A stretch of 64,000 nucleotides of DNA. Origin: Leucocoprinus leucothites. Taxonomy: Eukaryota > Basidiomycota > Agaricomycetes > Agaricales > Agaricaceae. The stretch spans positions 62,001-126,000 of the forward strand of contig JAACJO010000017.1 in the NCBI GenBank assembly GCA_013368445.1. Reading direction: 5' to 3'. Under the pieces are notes generated by a model. The model was not told where the DNA came from and searched no databases. It saw nothing but the letters and a program-made list of their open reading frames with translations. Every line of letters starts with the position of its first letter. Position 1 is the first letter of the stretch. Shown one piece after another: positions 12,815 to 24,604 of this stretch. A program made the position numbers and the translations under genes.

Positions 12815-13829
12815 GGGTACCCAAGCCTCAGTCCTCATGGATGAACCGACTATCCGGCCAGGTTATTAAAACCCTCTTGAAAATTGACATATCCTATCGG
12901 CACAGATACAACATACCGGACGAGAGATATCGTAACCCGTTAGAGATCGCGCAGTTGGACTTGAAATGGGTGGATGAGGTGACTGCGAGGAATCAGTCGG
13001 AAAAAGTGAAGTTGGAGGTTGAGCTCAAGACTTATACGAATAATGACCCCTTTCATGGCAAACTCTTGATCCACGAACTACCTTTCAACCTCATACTCAA
13101 ATTCACTCCGCGACCCGTGAAAGAATCCATGGTAACTATGACCACTCACGCTATGGGCCTTCCTGTTCCTCGTGTCCTTGCTATACAGATCTTGGCCCGA
13201 ATCACGGAGGATGAATTCTCATGACAAGAATACCTGGAGAGACACTCTGGGACTCACCACCAATCGTACAGCGACAAGGAATTGACCGCCATTATGTTCG
13301 GGATGAGCAACTGCCTCCACCGTGTACGCAGCTTTTCCAGCCCCTACGGAAATGGCGTTTGTGGGCCCGATGGTGGAAGAAACTACACTCGCGGTGTACC
13401 TAGCGAAACTGGAGAAGACGCGAAAATCCCAAGGACTTTCGTGATGATATGTTGATTTGCGCTCAAAATATGAAAGACTGCTTATAAGAACGAATATGCC
13501 GAAGTCACCAAATTGAAAGACAAACCTTATCGTGTCATCTTTGAGTATGGTGACTTGTATTTAAGCAACACTCGAAACGGGCGTTTAACCGGTATAATCG
13601 AATGGGGATGTGCCGGTTGGTAAGCAACTAGACTTATCTACGCCTCCTTTGATTTCTTCTCATTAACGATAATTACAGGTACCCGAAATACTGGGACTTT
13701 ATTCATCCAATGTCAATCTGGGATGATAGATTGGGCTGTGCTGTTGACTTGCCAAGCGGGGAGGAGTACGAGCAAGAACGCAGACCTTCCAATGCGCTGA
13801 TTAACCTTGCTGCTCACCGATTTGTCTAA
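12815..13829 (+). pseudogene. decayed APH-family (kinase-like) copy 1
   Basis: This is the only plus-strand member of the eight-copy family. It begins with WVPKPQSSWMNRLSG, shared with the intact copies. It then has an unusual insert of about 35 charged residues (containing KVKLEVELKTYTNND) before LLIHELPF. A frameshift follows PRVL near 13190, and MTRIPGETLWDS resumes in another frame. Further frame breaks occur before the C-lobe. The catalytic HGDLHFSN block has become YGDLYLSN, losing the first His, and the metal-binding block reads IIEWGCAGW instead of IIDWGSAGW. A normal intron (about 13621-13679) and a last exon ending at 13829 remain recognisable. Because both catalytic blocks are damaged this copy is surely inactive. 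Confidence 0.85.
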
Positions 13830-14293
13830 TCTAAGGATAGTGTGCCTGACTTCCGACTATACATACTCAGACTAATGGAATTCCGGCGTTTCTTTCAGTC
13901 AGTCCGCAGGCAATCGGAAGAATAGCTCCCTTTGCTTCGACTCGATACATTGGATAAGCGAGTTCCTTCATCAGTCGACCTTGTTTCAACTTGACACGTT
14001 ACAGCCATGGTTTGCTTTCATCATTATGTTTCAACACATATTGCCACTTACCACGGCCCAGTTATGGTGAACTTTGGTATACTCACAATACATTGTTGAT
14101 GACCAAGTCCCGAGTGCCAAACAACCGACTACGTAGATGACTGACTCAATTGACGATTGGTCACTAAGACAACAACCATCGATGGTCCTGGTGAAAGTAG
14201 CGAATACATAAGTTCTGACACATCCCGAACTTGCGAAAGAGTGATACATTGGTCTTAGGTATAGTCGTAGTAACATGCCGTTGGATGATATGA
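13830..14293. other. intergenic, nothing recognised
   Basis: Convergent spacer between the decayed APH copy and the GT18-like gene. Only short open frames with no similarity are present. Confidence 0.4.
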
Positions 14294-16310
14294 TTATAGT
14301 TCAAAAATCTAAACAGCAAAGGTGAACAAGGTGTCCGGGCGCCGTCCAGCCCAAAATGTGACTCACATAAGCTTCTTCACCCCTCTCCACAGCTTTCATA
14401 TTCTGCTTCAACGTCTCTTCCGCTTTGGCCCTCCAATCTGTCTCCATTAACTTTGTCAGCCGTCCCTTTACAGCGTTCTCCGTCATATGTTCCGGGATAA
14501 AACTGATGATCGAATGAGAAATGTGTGCTTGCAGAAGTTGAGATGATAGTAGCACTCACCGACCTATCGGAGTGGTCATAGCACTCTCAATGGCCTCGAG
14601 AAATCCTGTAAAGTTCTTTGCGTGCACGTGGTAGACATATCTACAAAGTTCGGAAGTCAATTCAGTGCACAGAAGACCAAACCGTGGGCCCATACGGTCG
14701 GTCATATTCTACAAGCGTCGGATGTTGCGTGTCCCAATGCGACTTGTTCCAAGGATCACCTTCTTTCCAACTCGATATCTAGCTCAAAGTCAATCTTACT
14801 TCGACATAACTCTCACCAAGAAAGCAGAGACGTACCGGATTCAAAAACGGCACACCCAAGCACAATGCGTCAATCGGCGACGGACTCCAATGCGGATTCG
14901 CCATCCCAATCATCAACTTACTGCTCCTCACTTGATCAAGGAACTCGTTTGCAGGCTGCATACCCAGATTAAAGACGCCATCATCGTGATCCTCGATATT
15001 CAACATCTCCTCTTGGATGTCTTTTCCCCAGCCAAGGTAGTCTTTATCCAGTAACCAACCACCAACGAAATCTATCCCCAGCTTTTCATGTACGAGTGGG
15101 AAATAGGTTCTGTTCCATGGAAATTTGTTGTGATAGACATATATAAGCTGTTTCATGAGCATCCAGACTTGGTTTTTTCGCTGTTCGAGAGGTACAATGG
15201 GGATACTTGTGCACGTATCTTCGGTGGAATATCTGATCGGATAAGCCACAGTCAGTGAAGAATGATAACAGGTAGTGATCGCTGGGCTTACCCAATATAT
15301 TGAATAGGGCTCGAGTCGAAATCCGTGAAAGCGTAATCCGGATTGGCAGAGAGGAGCCATTTACCTTTCATGGGGCAATTCGAATCGCCCAAACGGTAAT
15401 TCGGCCAATAGCTCCATTCAAATAGTTTCCATGCAGGAATTCCACTTTGGTTCTCTGGACCTTTGACGCAGTCCTTGTCGCGATGGCACTTGCCAGTCTC
15501 ACCGCGGATGATAACCTACGATAACATGATGAATAGTCGAAGGGGCGTCCGAAAATAAGATAGGGAATCGTACCTTTACCAGGTCGGGCATCATGCGATA
15601 CTGAAACAACGTCTCAGCTTGAGTAAGCCTCAATCACCTCGGTATATGCGCGTTAATTTGACAAGGCGACGTACTGAAATCAGAAGAGAACAGCGTTGTG
15701 TAACCGAGTTCTCGCAGATTCTTGTACTGCGCCCAGCGGATATCAGACTTTAGTAGGAACGCCATGTCATTACGTGACATACCATTGACATACCCCTGTA
15801 GTGTGTCGTTTTTTGATTGAGTGGATACCCGCGAGCAGTGGCAATCACGACTCACCAAATGCCTTCCCCACCACGAAAATCGCGTACAACAGCGTCTTGT
15901 ATCCAGTTGTCTGCCAAAAGTGCAACCTTCATCTGATTTGGCCCACAATTCCCCAGAGACATACACGCATGAAGGTCTCGCAGTGTTTTCTCATTCCATT
16001 CATGATAGTCCTTTCGAACCGGGTTTGGGGAGGAGAAAAACCGATCAAGCGTTGAGGGAGCGTCGACATATGCTAGTCTAGGCTGTTGAAAGTTTTGCAA
16101 GTAGAGTGAAGACTGATTTATGTTGGGCGAGGTACTATTCGAGCTTGATGTTGGCGATTTCCAGTTCCGAAAGACCTGGTGGATAGACTGGTTGAATCCT
16201 ACCTCATCGTGTGGTAAAGAGACCAGAGAGAGGTAGAGGAAATTATAGATAACAATGACTGGGACGACAAAGCAAATTACTTTGACCAGAGTTGCTTGAG
16301 TGACTAGCAT
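14294..16310 (-). CDS. GT18-like glycosyltransferase (MGAT5-type fold)
   Basis: Multi-exon minus-strand gene. An N-terminal signal anchor (VICFVVPVIVIYNFLYLSLV) predicts a type II Golgi membrane protein. Readable blocks include NCGPNQMKVALLADNW, RDFRGGEGIW, LRELGYTTLFSSDF, RMMPDLVKVIIRGETGKC, EWSYWPNYRLGDSNCPMKG and LGIDFVGGWLLD. The donor-site block is IGMANPHWSPSPIDALCLG followed by VPFLNP, then DTQHPTLVEYD and VYHVHAKNFTGFLEAIE. The order and the SPxPxDALxLGVPFLNP block match GT18 (alpha-1,6-mannosylglycoprotein 6-beta-N-acetylglucosaminyltransferase). Approximate exons run 15856-16310, 15675-15795, then several 3' exons. The first splice needs one extra base at the C-run 15793-15796. The last intron (GTGAGT...TTTAG) gives a stop at 14294; reading through it would stop at 14301. 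An upstream in-frame ATG exists at 16346. Confidence 0.8.
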
Positions 16311-16481
16311 TTTGCTAAGCCTGAGAACCAGAGATGGGAGAAACAAGAGAGCTTTGCGAGGATCATCTTAAGTAGAGTGGCGTAGGTGGATAAATATAAC
16401 CTTGGAGCGGATCAGTTATCCCATCAATTCACAAATACAGACCAACACAACCGACAGCAACCAAAACATATCCTTACCACC

Positions 16482-17906
16482 ATGGCCTCCAAACGCAGAT
16501 GGGACCAACAAGGCCAGAGGGAGAAAGTGCACCAAAATCACCACAGGCAGATGAACAGCCAAATTCTGCATCAAATGCGGCGGCGGCAGCTGCAGCTATC
16601 GCAGCCAAAATTGCTGCTCAATTTGCAAATGGTACAGGCGCTGCTGGTGGATCGGCTCCGTTTGAAGGCGAATTTACTCATGACATTGATATCAACGATG
16701 TTAGAAATAGGTATCTACTTACCAAGGGTTCCACTCAAGAGCAGGTCTGTTTTGGATTATTTATTATTTATTTGCTGTTTCCGACGTCTGCCTGAATTTC
16801 CTAGATTCACGACGAAACAGGCGCGTCAGTGGGCACTCGGGGAGTATGGTACCCAGATCGTACCAAGGCTACGGCAAAAGATCCGCCACTGTACATTCAC
16901 ATCTCCGCTAACACCCAAGAAGTGTTACAGAAGGCTGTTGATAAGGTCAACGAGTTGATAGCGCTGGATATGGGTTCGTTGGTGGAGAGAAATGACAAGA
17001 CGAGGGAGCGGGTGTGTCAGGTTTCGTATGCTTCTCTTGTAAACCGTTGCTGACGTTCTTGACAGAGAAAATGGCCGGAAGAGAAGCTTCCGATTGGACT
17101 TGAGTCGATCCGCAACTTTAATATTCGTGCCAAGGTTGTCGGACCTTCTGGCTGCTTTGTCAAATATATTCAGCAAGAGACAAGTACTCGTGTCCAGATT
17201 AAAGGGCTGGGATCTGGATTCATCGACCAAGAGGTGAGTCGTCTTGACGTCTTGAATGGATTGATCCTCAGTGCACGTCTTCTAGACTGGACAAGAGGAA
17301 CCTACGCCCATGTACATTCATATCACGTCTGTCTTTCCCCGTGTCTTCACATCTGCCCGCTACAACTCATCTTAGAGGCCCTGAAGAAGGTCAAGTGGCT
17401 CGTGCAAAGGTCCTCACCGATGACCTGTTGCTCGTTGTCCACCAGGAGCACGCAAAAATGCAGACCGTCATTCAACAACAACAGATGGAACTCCACCAGG
17501 CACAACAACAATATGCCTATATGAGCGGATACGCTCCTCCCCCTCCATCCGCACCTCCTCCAGATGGTCAACCACCGCCTCCTCCACCAGATGGAGGTGC
17601 GCCGCCGCCGCCACCATCGCAGGATGGTGCTACTCCGGGTGCAGCCTATGCCCAACCACCTAATCCTAGCGATAAGGAGGCCTATGCCGCCTACTGGTAT
17701 GTATCGATTTAACTCAGCTGCTTAGACATTTGTTGACTAGTTGCCGGCATAGGGCTGCATACGGTTATGATGTAAACTCTCAAGAATTTAAAGACTGGCA
17801 AGAAAGCCAGCAACAGCAATATGCCCAATACTACGCTGCCTACGCGGCTACGGCACCATCAACCGAAGCACCTCCGCCGCCCCCTCCCGGCCCACCTCCT
17901 AACTAG
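16482..17906 (+). CDS. KHDC4/BLOM7-like KH-domain RNA-binding protein
   Basis: The N-terminus MASKRRWDQQGQR matches the RxKWDQ start of KHDC4-type splicing-associated proteins. An Ala-rich helix (AAAAAAIAAKIAAQF) follows, then a first KH-like domain (INDVRNRYLLTKGSTQEQ, IHDETGASVGTRGVWY) and a second (NIRAKVVGPSGCFVKYIQQE, RVQIKGLGSG, PMYIHIT, GPEEGQVARAKVLTDDLL). The C-terminus has a Pro-rich segment and Tyr/Ala/Gln-rich repeats ending PPPPPPGPPPN. Introns at 16745-16804, 17012-17065, 17234-17285, one of about 50 bp after YIHIT, and one before AAYGYDV are all in phase. The family binds RNA and takes part in pre-mRNA splicing. One frame break occurs near 16526-16533: adding one G to the GGG run would restore a continuous protein. 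Confidence 0.82.
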
Positions 17907-18048
17907 AACTTGATCCCCCTCTGTCTAGTTGAGATCGAGACTAGAGTAGACAGACAGTAAAGTAGATTTCTACCAGTCCGAGATCTATTGAAAGGGCGAA
18001 AAAGGACTGAATATATTTTTCTCACGCATCTCCTCGTCCAATTCAATC

Positions 18049-19753
18049 ATGTCCACGGTCGTCAGCCTTTACGTCTGGGCGTTTCTCTCCTTCTCAACGC
18101 TGCTGACCCTCTACATCTATACAAATGACAGAAAGATAACCCGCCTGCCTGATGACTGGAAGTCCTTGACCACCACGACGCGTTGCACGCCCGATGAAGT
18201 ACGCGCAACAGCCAAGCGTCTTGCTAAGCGCCCGCCAAGTATAGACGATCAACTTCCTCCAAGCACTGGGAGACGATACATCGTAGTCGGTGGCGTAAGT
18301 CTTCTCATAGAGTTGTAAATCTTTCAAAAATGTCTCATGAATTCCGCAGGGAGGTTTTCTCGGCGGATGGATCGCCACGCAGCTGTTGGACAGAGGCGAA
18401 CAGCCTACCCACATCCGTCTCCTCGATATCCGTCCTCCACCCAGCAAAGCCCTCCAGGACGCTCTAAAACGCGGGGTTCAATTCATTCAAGTCGACATCT
18501 CTTCCTCTTCTTCCGTTCTCTCCGCCTTCTCCTCTCCCTGGCCTTCCTCCGTCCCAGAAGACGCCGAAATTACCATCTTCCATACCGCAGCCAACATCCG
18601 ATTCTACGAACGCTACACTTGGCAGCTGCCTTTATCAGCCAGGGTTAATGTTGACGGTACCAAGAATGTCATCGATGCTGCCAAGAAGATTGGCGCTACG
18701 ACGTTGGTATATACTTCCTCTGGTAGTATCGGGATCAGAAGTAATCGGTTCCTACTGTGGCCCTGGGAGCGCTCCCCCAAATTCCACACCCAAATCATTC
18801 GAGACGAGGATCAAGAGCGCGAAAAGACCTGGTCACATGAGGACTTTTTCTCCAATTATGCCGTGAGCAAGAGTATGGGCGAGCGTCTCGTCCGAAGTGC
18901 CAACGGCCAACCCGTTCAACCACTTGGATCCACTCAAGCAACACCAACGATCCTACGTACGGGCTGCATCCGTCCAGGAAACGGTGTATTCGGTCCTCGA
19001 GGTGACATGCTTTGCGGTGCCTACGTCGCTCGCAAAACCAACCCTACATGGATCCAATCGCTCATCTCATCCCATTGCTACGTCGAGAACTGTGCTCTCG
19101 CTCATCTCCTCTACGAACAACGCCTTATCGCACTCTCTCAACCACCTCCCGACACTCAATCACCCCTTGCCGACATAAGTGGTCAATCCTTCAACATCTG
19201 CGATCCAGGTCCAACACCCACCAACGGCGACGTCTTCACCACACTCACAACCCTTACGCACTCCGAATGTATCTTCCACTTCCTTCCTCCCACGTTCATG
19301 CTCCTCTTTGCATACCTCATCGAATTCTACTACACTCTCCCCTCGTTCTTCTTTACGCACCTCAAACTCCCTCGCATCACAGGTAACATGATCAACCTCC
19401 AACCATCTCTCTTCTCTCTCACTCAAGTACACCTGATCTTCGACGATTATCGTGCGAGACTTTCACCTGAGAAGGGTGGATTGGGGTATAGAGGTGGTTG
19501 GACGACATTGGAGGCGTTACATAAGACTGTGGAGGAACATTATAAGAGTTTGAGTGATGGAAGTGTGAGAGCGGATAATGCGGGGATTAGTCTGGATTTC
19601 AATATTGGGTTTGGGTGGGGAAAAAAGAAGAGTACGGGCGTGGCTGCGAAGGGAGGCCAGGGTCTGAAGCCAAAGGTCGTGGAGGCTGTTGAGGTCGGGA
19701 GTGAGATGGTCGGGAATGCGATTGCGCCTGTTGAGGTGGTCAGTCTTCAGTAA
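18049..19753 (+). CDS. 3-beta-hydroxysteroid dehydrogenase/isomerase-like NAD(P)-binding protein
   Basis: Two exons (18049-18294, 18350-19753; 55-bp intron) encode 549 residues. An N-terminal membrane segment (VVSLYVWAFLSFSTLLTLYI) is followed by a Rossmann fold with YIVVGG-GGFLGGWIA at residues about 78-92 and HTAANI. The catalytic pair is Tyr252/Lys256 in YAVSK. RTGCIRPGNGVFGPRGD is typical of the sterol dehydrogenase/isomerase branch of short-chain dehydrogenases. The region FHFLPPTFMLLFAYLIEFYY is a second hydrophobic segment. Compared with yeast Erg26 (about 350 residues) the protein is longer, with a Gly/Lys-rich tail, so it may be a paralogue rather than the sterol C-3 dehydrogenase itself. 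Likely ER-membrane bound; substrate not determined. It lies 142 bp downstream of the KH-domain gene on the same strand. Confidence 0.85.
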
Positions 19754-20112
19754 AGGTTCAGTATCACTCCTTATACAATTTGTGTTCTATATGTGTACGT
19801 CTCAGCACCTAAGTAAACTACCTATGAACACCTGTATATACACCTCTATACTTGTAAATCCATAAACCATCCCCGAAAGCTTGCAGAAAAGAAAGAGTAG
19901 CTGAAAAGCCATATTTACACAGTATTGAACGCTATGAATGAGACTTGGCACGAGTAGCTTGTGCCACAGTCAATCGATGAATAAATCCTCGTCAATTCCT
20001 ACGTCGATAGCTACGTTGATCCCGTCGCCCGATATTGGGAATCCACAGATGCATAGCCCATGAGGAGGCTAGGACCAAGTCATTAAAATTTTCAGAACAA
20101 ATAACAAGCGAA
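19754..20112. other. convergent intergenic region
   Basis: Spacer between the 3' ends of the dehydrogenase-like gene and the minus-strand NACHT gene. Nothing recognisable beyond AT-rich, possible 3' untranslated sequence. Confidence 0.4.
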
Positions 20113-22078
20113 TCAAATACCGACATCATATTTATTTTTCAGCAACACAGTTTCACTATCGCGATCCTGGAGTACCGTTTCATTCTCTCCGTGACCCAAG
20201 ATCCACACGTTTAAATTATTGTTACACCCAAGTTTTGGGCATTTGCACCTTCGAACAATCTTGTCCGAGAGTTCAGCCGGGAGCTGAGGGGCGAACCATA
20301 TCATGAGTGGCGGTCGCAAATGAAGGATATGAAGCTTTGAAGACCCACATTGCCTCTTACGTGTGTCAGGCGAGTCTAGCCAAAAGTAGCCTGCAGCCGC
20401 AGTGCTTTTGCAATGGGAAGATTTGCGAAAGAAGTCGCGGTCGAAAAATCAAAGGGATGTTTAGGTTCATCACAAAGGCGCCAAAAACAATATAATCGAA
20501 ACGAGTAGTACTCGTTATGGTCGCAGTCTTTCAGCGAAAATAAGTCTTGAGTTAAAGAAATGTTCGAAGGATCTAAAAGTGACATTAAAATACTGTCAAC
20601 ACAGTTGACAAAGGACTGATCTAGCAAAAATGTCACCTGTGCTACGAGAGCATACTTCGTGAAGCCATTCTAGAAGTTCTCGCCGATATTCAATCAAGAA
20701 ATCACCACGGATGCAAAACTCCTTAGATCGCTTGGGATCTTTCATAAAGTCGAGGAATGATGTATGGTAAAAATGCATAGACATAGTGTTGAGTGTTTCA
20801 CCTCGGAGTTCCATAACCGACTGGATGAAAGTGCAGCAGCGGCGAAATTGGTCAACGGAAATATTGAGTATAGAGGCAATGGTAATCGGTCCCTGAAAAT
20901 AGGAACCAAGGGAGTGGATAAATAGGATCCTTTTGACCGTTAGCCTCAGGTTCGGTGGGATCCGTTCCACGATGAGAATGTACAGGGAGTCCATCTCCGC
21001 CAAGGGGTTGGCTTCCCCGGCCTTAGCAGAGACGGTCATCACATATTTCAAGACGATGCGTAGCTGATCCTCGGGTCCAAAAGAATTCTCGTCGTTGATA
21101 AAGCGAATGATCGTAGCGGCATAAATAAACAGCCCAGCTGCATGTGCAACAAGGAGAGCCAAGTGATCTTCAGAAGGCCAAGAGGGAAGGAGCTGATGAA
21201 ATTCGCGGATCTTGGTAAACTCGTCTGTCAGGTAGAGTAAGATCTGATAATCGATTTCGCGGGACACAGGGAGCTCAAGGTGGGAGGAGACCGCAGATAC
21301 AGCCGAGGATTTCATGGTCCTGAAGATGTTGGCTTCCGACCGGCTGGTGATGAACCACCGAAATGGTGTCGTCCGGTCTCGGACTGAGATCGCGATAATA
21401 TCGACGATGGCATGCTGCGCAGCAGCTCCTTTACACTCATCGAGCCCGTCAATAATTATGGTACCTCCCTCGAGCCAGAACTCGCGTGTTGCTGAGCCAA
21501 CTTGTTTGAGAGGTTGCACCAAAAGCTCTTCAAACTGTTTTGGGAGTGATTTCGTGAAGACCGCTGGGTCTTGTTGGATGCGAGTATCGAGAATTTCGCT
21601 GAAGACTTGGCATTTTGTAGCAATCTGATAAGCGATAGAAGTAAAGACACGGTTAGGGTCTTCACGGTTTGGGTTGGCCCGGGAAAAGAAGAGAGTAGCA
21701 ACCAGGATTGTTACTCGCTCTAGGTACATAGCACAACTTTGCGCAATAGCGGACTTGCCAACCCCGAAAGGTCCATACAGCCAAAGAATGGGTTCGACTC
21801 GACCTTGCGCACTAAGCGCCCATTTGGTGATTTCATCAATGTAGTCCTTTCGGGTGCTGGGATGGCACTTAGGAGGTGGGTAGCGAGCGGAGGAATCGTG
21901 GAATGCATCAGGCATCGAGTATTTAAGAAGTTCCTTGAGTCCTATCGAGCATACATTTAGCGTAGGATTAGAGGATTCGAGAAGATTGGAGTTGCTTGCA
22001 GAACTGACCATTGCTCGGTGGCGAGGCGTCGATGAATTTGGAACCTGAAATGACAATATGGTGTGCGCTGTGGAACAT
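20113..22078 (-). CDS. NACHT-domain NTPase (fungal NLR-like)
   Basis: Exon 1 (22009-22078) encodes MFHSAHHIVISGSKFID, the short N-terminal motif common to agaric NACHT proteins. A 67-bp intron joins it in phase to GLKELLK in exon 2 (20637-21941). Exon 2 carries YPPPKCHPSTR, Walker A GPFGVGKS (residues about 80-87), Walker B TIIIDGLDEC (about 184-193), the sensor-like RWFITSR, and a helical region typical of NACHT C-lobes. An intron 20546-20636 leads to CSRST-DLFSLKDCDHNEYY. A further C-terminal piece ending at 20113 contains NNNLNVWILGHGENE, a conserved tail motif of these proteins. The junction between the last two pieces needs a frame change or unseen splice (20320-20400), so the 3' end is uncertain. 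No WD40, ankyrin or TPR repeats and no classical effector domain are visible. Such proteins are inferred to act in non-self recognition or cell death. Confidence 0.8.
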
Positions 22079-24112
22079 TGCGTCTGCGCAGGCCTGAGAT
22101 AAACCAGAGACAGTGAGATGAGAGAAAGGAGGGGGATCACAGCAGAAAGCTGCGTTGCAACGTCGGGTTGATCCGAGTTCGAAAGGAGCAAGGAATATCA
22201 TTATCATTGCGACGCTATGTCGGTGTATATATACAAGATGACAAGATGTGTGGTGATAAGTTCAACTAAACCACCGACTGAAAACGATCAAAGCCGTAGA
22301 CAAGGCTTTGAGTGTAAGGGCACATATCGGAAAAACCTTGAAAACACGACCAAGAGTATTCACAGCCTGTACCTATAGAACAAGGAACAGCGTCAACAAT
22401 AAATTCATTTTCTTCCACAAGGATCATGCAGAAGAACATAGGAATAAAGAATCAGAAAAGCCATGTTTTCATATCCCCCACCCATACAGCCTCCCACCCC
22501 AAACCAACCAGTAACAACAAATACCTCAACCAGAACGGTCGAAATATAATCATCACCGATAAAACTTTACTCGTAAAACAAGTAAAGCTGGCCAAGAGCA
22601 AGAGAGTATGACGGTGGGATAAAAATTTCAAAGAATGGATGAACTTTGTTTTCGTCAGGGGCACCGTATAGCAACCGAAGGCAGAGGGAGATAGAGTGAT
22701 AGTCGAAGGAGTATGCTCACATCTAGGGTAAATACCTGGGCAGAGAGAAGAGGTAGATGTCAGTAAGAGTGTCGAAGCAGGTAGGAGAGGATAGAGTCAG
22801 AAAAAGATTTTGGTATGAAGTTGTCCACAAGAGGTTGACTCTCTCGTTCGGAAGCAGAACTGAAATAATGGCTCATCATAAAACAAAATCAGAAACTACA
22901 CTCACTTCTGCACTAAGAGCCAAGCATGTTCAGGACAACATTAGAGGATAAGTACGACACGACGAGGAGGAAACAAACAAAACGAAAAATAAACGCATTG
23001 ATTTATCAATCAGTTGAGCTTCAATATATAAACTCCGAATCGGTGATCGCCGTAAGCCACAATCCCAATTCTCAAAAAATTCCTTCAGCTGGATTTGTTT
23101 TCTCTCATTGACAGTCAGTCCGTCGACAATGTTGAGCTGATCGACCCGGGGGTATGGAGGGGTCATTTACCAGGTGAATTTTACCGCCTCTTATGTTCTC
23201 CTTCTCTTTCCTTGATGATATCTATCCATTCCGAGTCGGTGACCTTTTTAAAAGAATGAACCAACACTCGTAACATGCATCACCAACTGACCCAAAACAC
23301 TACTCTTCTCGATTTCTACCTTCTCCCTCCTTCCTTTGTCTGATGTCTCGTAAACGTCCACTGACTCATTTTCCATAGAATTTTGCTACAGGGACACTCG
23401 AGTGAGTCTCGCTCGAGTTTCGTTCATTTTGCTTCCTGCGTTTTCCGTGGAGAAAGCTTATGACGACAATCCGTTAGTCGGCGACAACCACAAAACCGTG
23501 TGCCCAACCACTAACACGCTCCTACCCGCTGAAGCTCCTGTTTTTGTCCTGCTCTGTTTCTAATCGAGTTTGAGGAGCTGACATTTGGCTATCGTATATT
23601 GGGTACTTGAGGGTCTTCGTCACCCGCGATATTCCACTGCTAAGGTGAGTATTCGATCTTTCCCTTACACCCCAATGATGCTCGAAACAATTTACACAAG
23701 CATATGTCCGATTTACATGAAGGACAAAATGTTCTTCTGAGGGGCCTCTTTCTCGTACCTTCGTGCTCTTGCTGATTCTCCCATTTACAGGTCGGTCAAT
23801 GAACACTTAACTCATACACGTAGATAATTCACAAATATCAATCTTGCGTAACACATTACAATACATGTGAGCTTGAATACAATCGCACAAGTATAGCAAC
23901 AGAAAGTATCCAAATGAAAACGAGATATCAGTACTGGGCGGAGGGGGAGAACTGCCCTTGTATGCATCTGGTAATCCAAACAGATCCAGCCAAAATGGTA
24001 GGGGTAAAAGGGGGTATGAAGGGAGATATGAGGAGAAGCATAGTAGACCGTTAAAAAGCAGTATTAGCGAAACCCGCCCACAAAGGGCAGGAGTTCTCTA
24101 TGCGAAGGTTTA
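22079..24112. other. intergenic, nothing recognised
   Basis: About 2 kb between two minus-strand genes. Only short overlapping open frames without similarity are seen. A C/T-rich tract at about 23290-23345 could be part of a promoter of an unseen transcript, but no coding exon can be defended. Confidence 0.4.
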
Positions 24113-24580
24113 TCAATACTGACCGGTTGCCCCGTAGTACTGCGGAGCTTGCGGTTGCTGTGGTGGCATATGTGGAGCACCGTATTGCTGAGAATGTGGT
24201 CCAGCTTGATAAAGTGGCTCGTAATGTCCTGAGCCAGCGTCTACAAAGTGCAAAGTCATCAATAAAATGGTCCAAGGATAGAAAGGAGAACAATAGTACG
24301 CACAGCGGAAACCTCCATGCCCATACCTCTCCTCTGCTTGCATCTTCTTGTATATCAGCCAGAATGCATGAATATGACCGGGCAAATAACCCAAACTATA
24401 GACAGCCACCCATTTTCGATTAGTTATCGTGCACAAACCCAGGGAAAGCAGGGAAAAGGCGTACATGGTGAGTAAAATGTTGATAAGAAGGTCGCAGCTA
24501 CAGCCAGTAATGATAAAGGCAGTAGCGGGGGGAAATATGATAGTGACAAGGATGAGGACGACGTCTGAAGCTTTGACCAT
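24113..24580 (-). CDS. Pmp3/UPF0057 family small membrane proteolipid
   Basis: Three exons (24465-24580, 24304-24395, 24113-24240) give 111 residues. The core has two transmembrane helices with the family pattern: SDVVLILVTIIFPPATAFII, the GCSCDLLINILLT turn, then ILGYLPGHIHAFWLIYKKM restored exactly by the first splice. The C-terminal extension is Tyr/Gln/Pro-rich (QAGPHSQQYGAPHMPPQQPQ), common in basidiomycete members and absent from the about 55-residue yeast Pmp3. The family affects plasma-membrane potential and salt tolerance. Start taken at 24580 (MVKASD); an upstream in-frame ATG at 24604 would add eight charged residues. A degenerate relic of a similar gene appears to lie near 54.04-54.19 kb. 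Confidence 0.9.
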   Translation of the reverse strand: MVKASDVVLILVTIIFPPATAFIITGCSCDLLINILLTMYAFSLLSLGLCTITNRKWVAVYSLGYLPGHIHAFWLIYKKMQAEERYGHGGFRCAYYCSPFYPWTILLMTLHFVDAGSGHYEPLYQAGPHSQQYGAPHMPPQQPQAPQYYGATGQY

Positions 24581-24604
24581 GGTTTCTTTCTTGAACTTGG
24601 GCAC

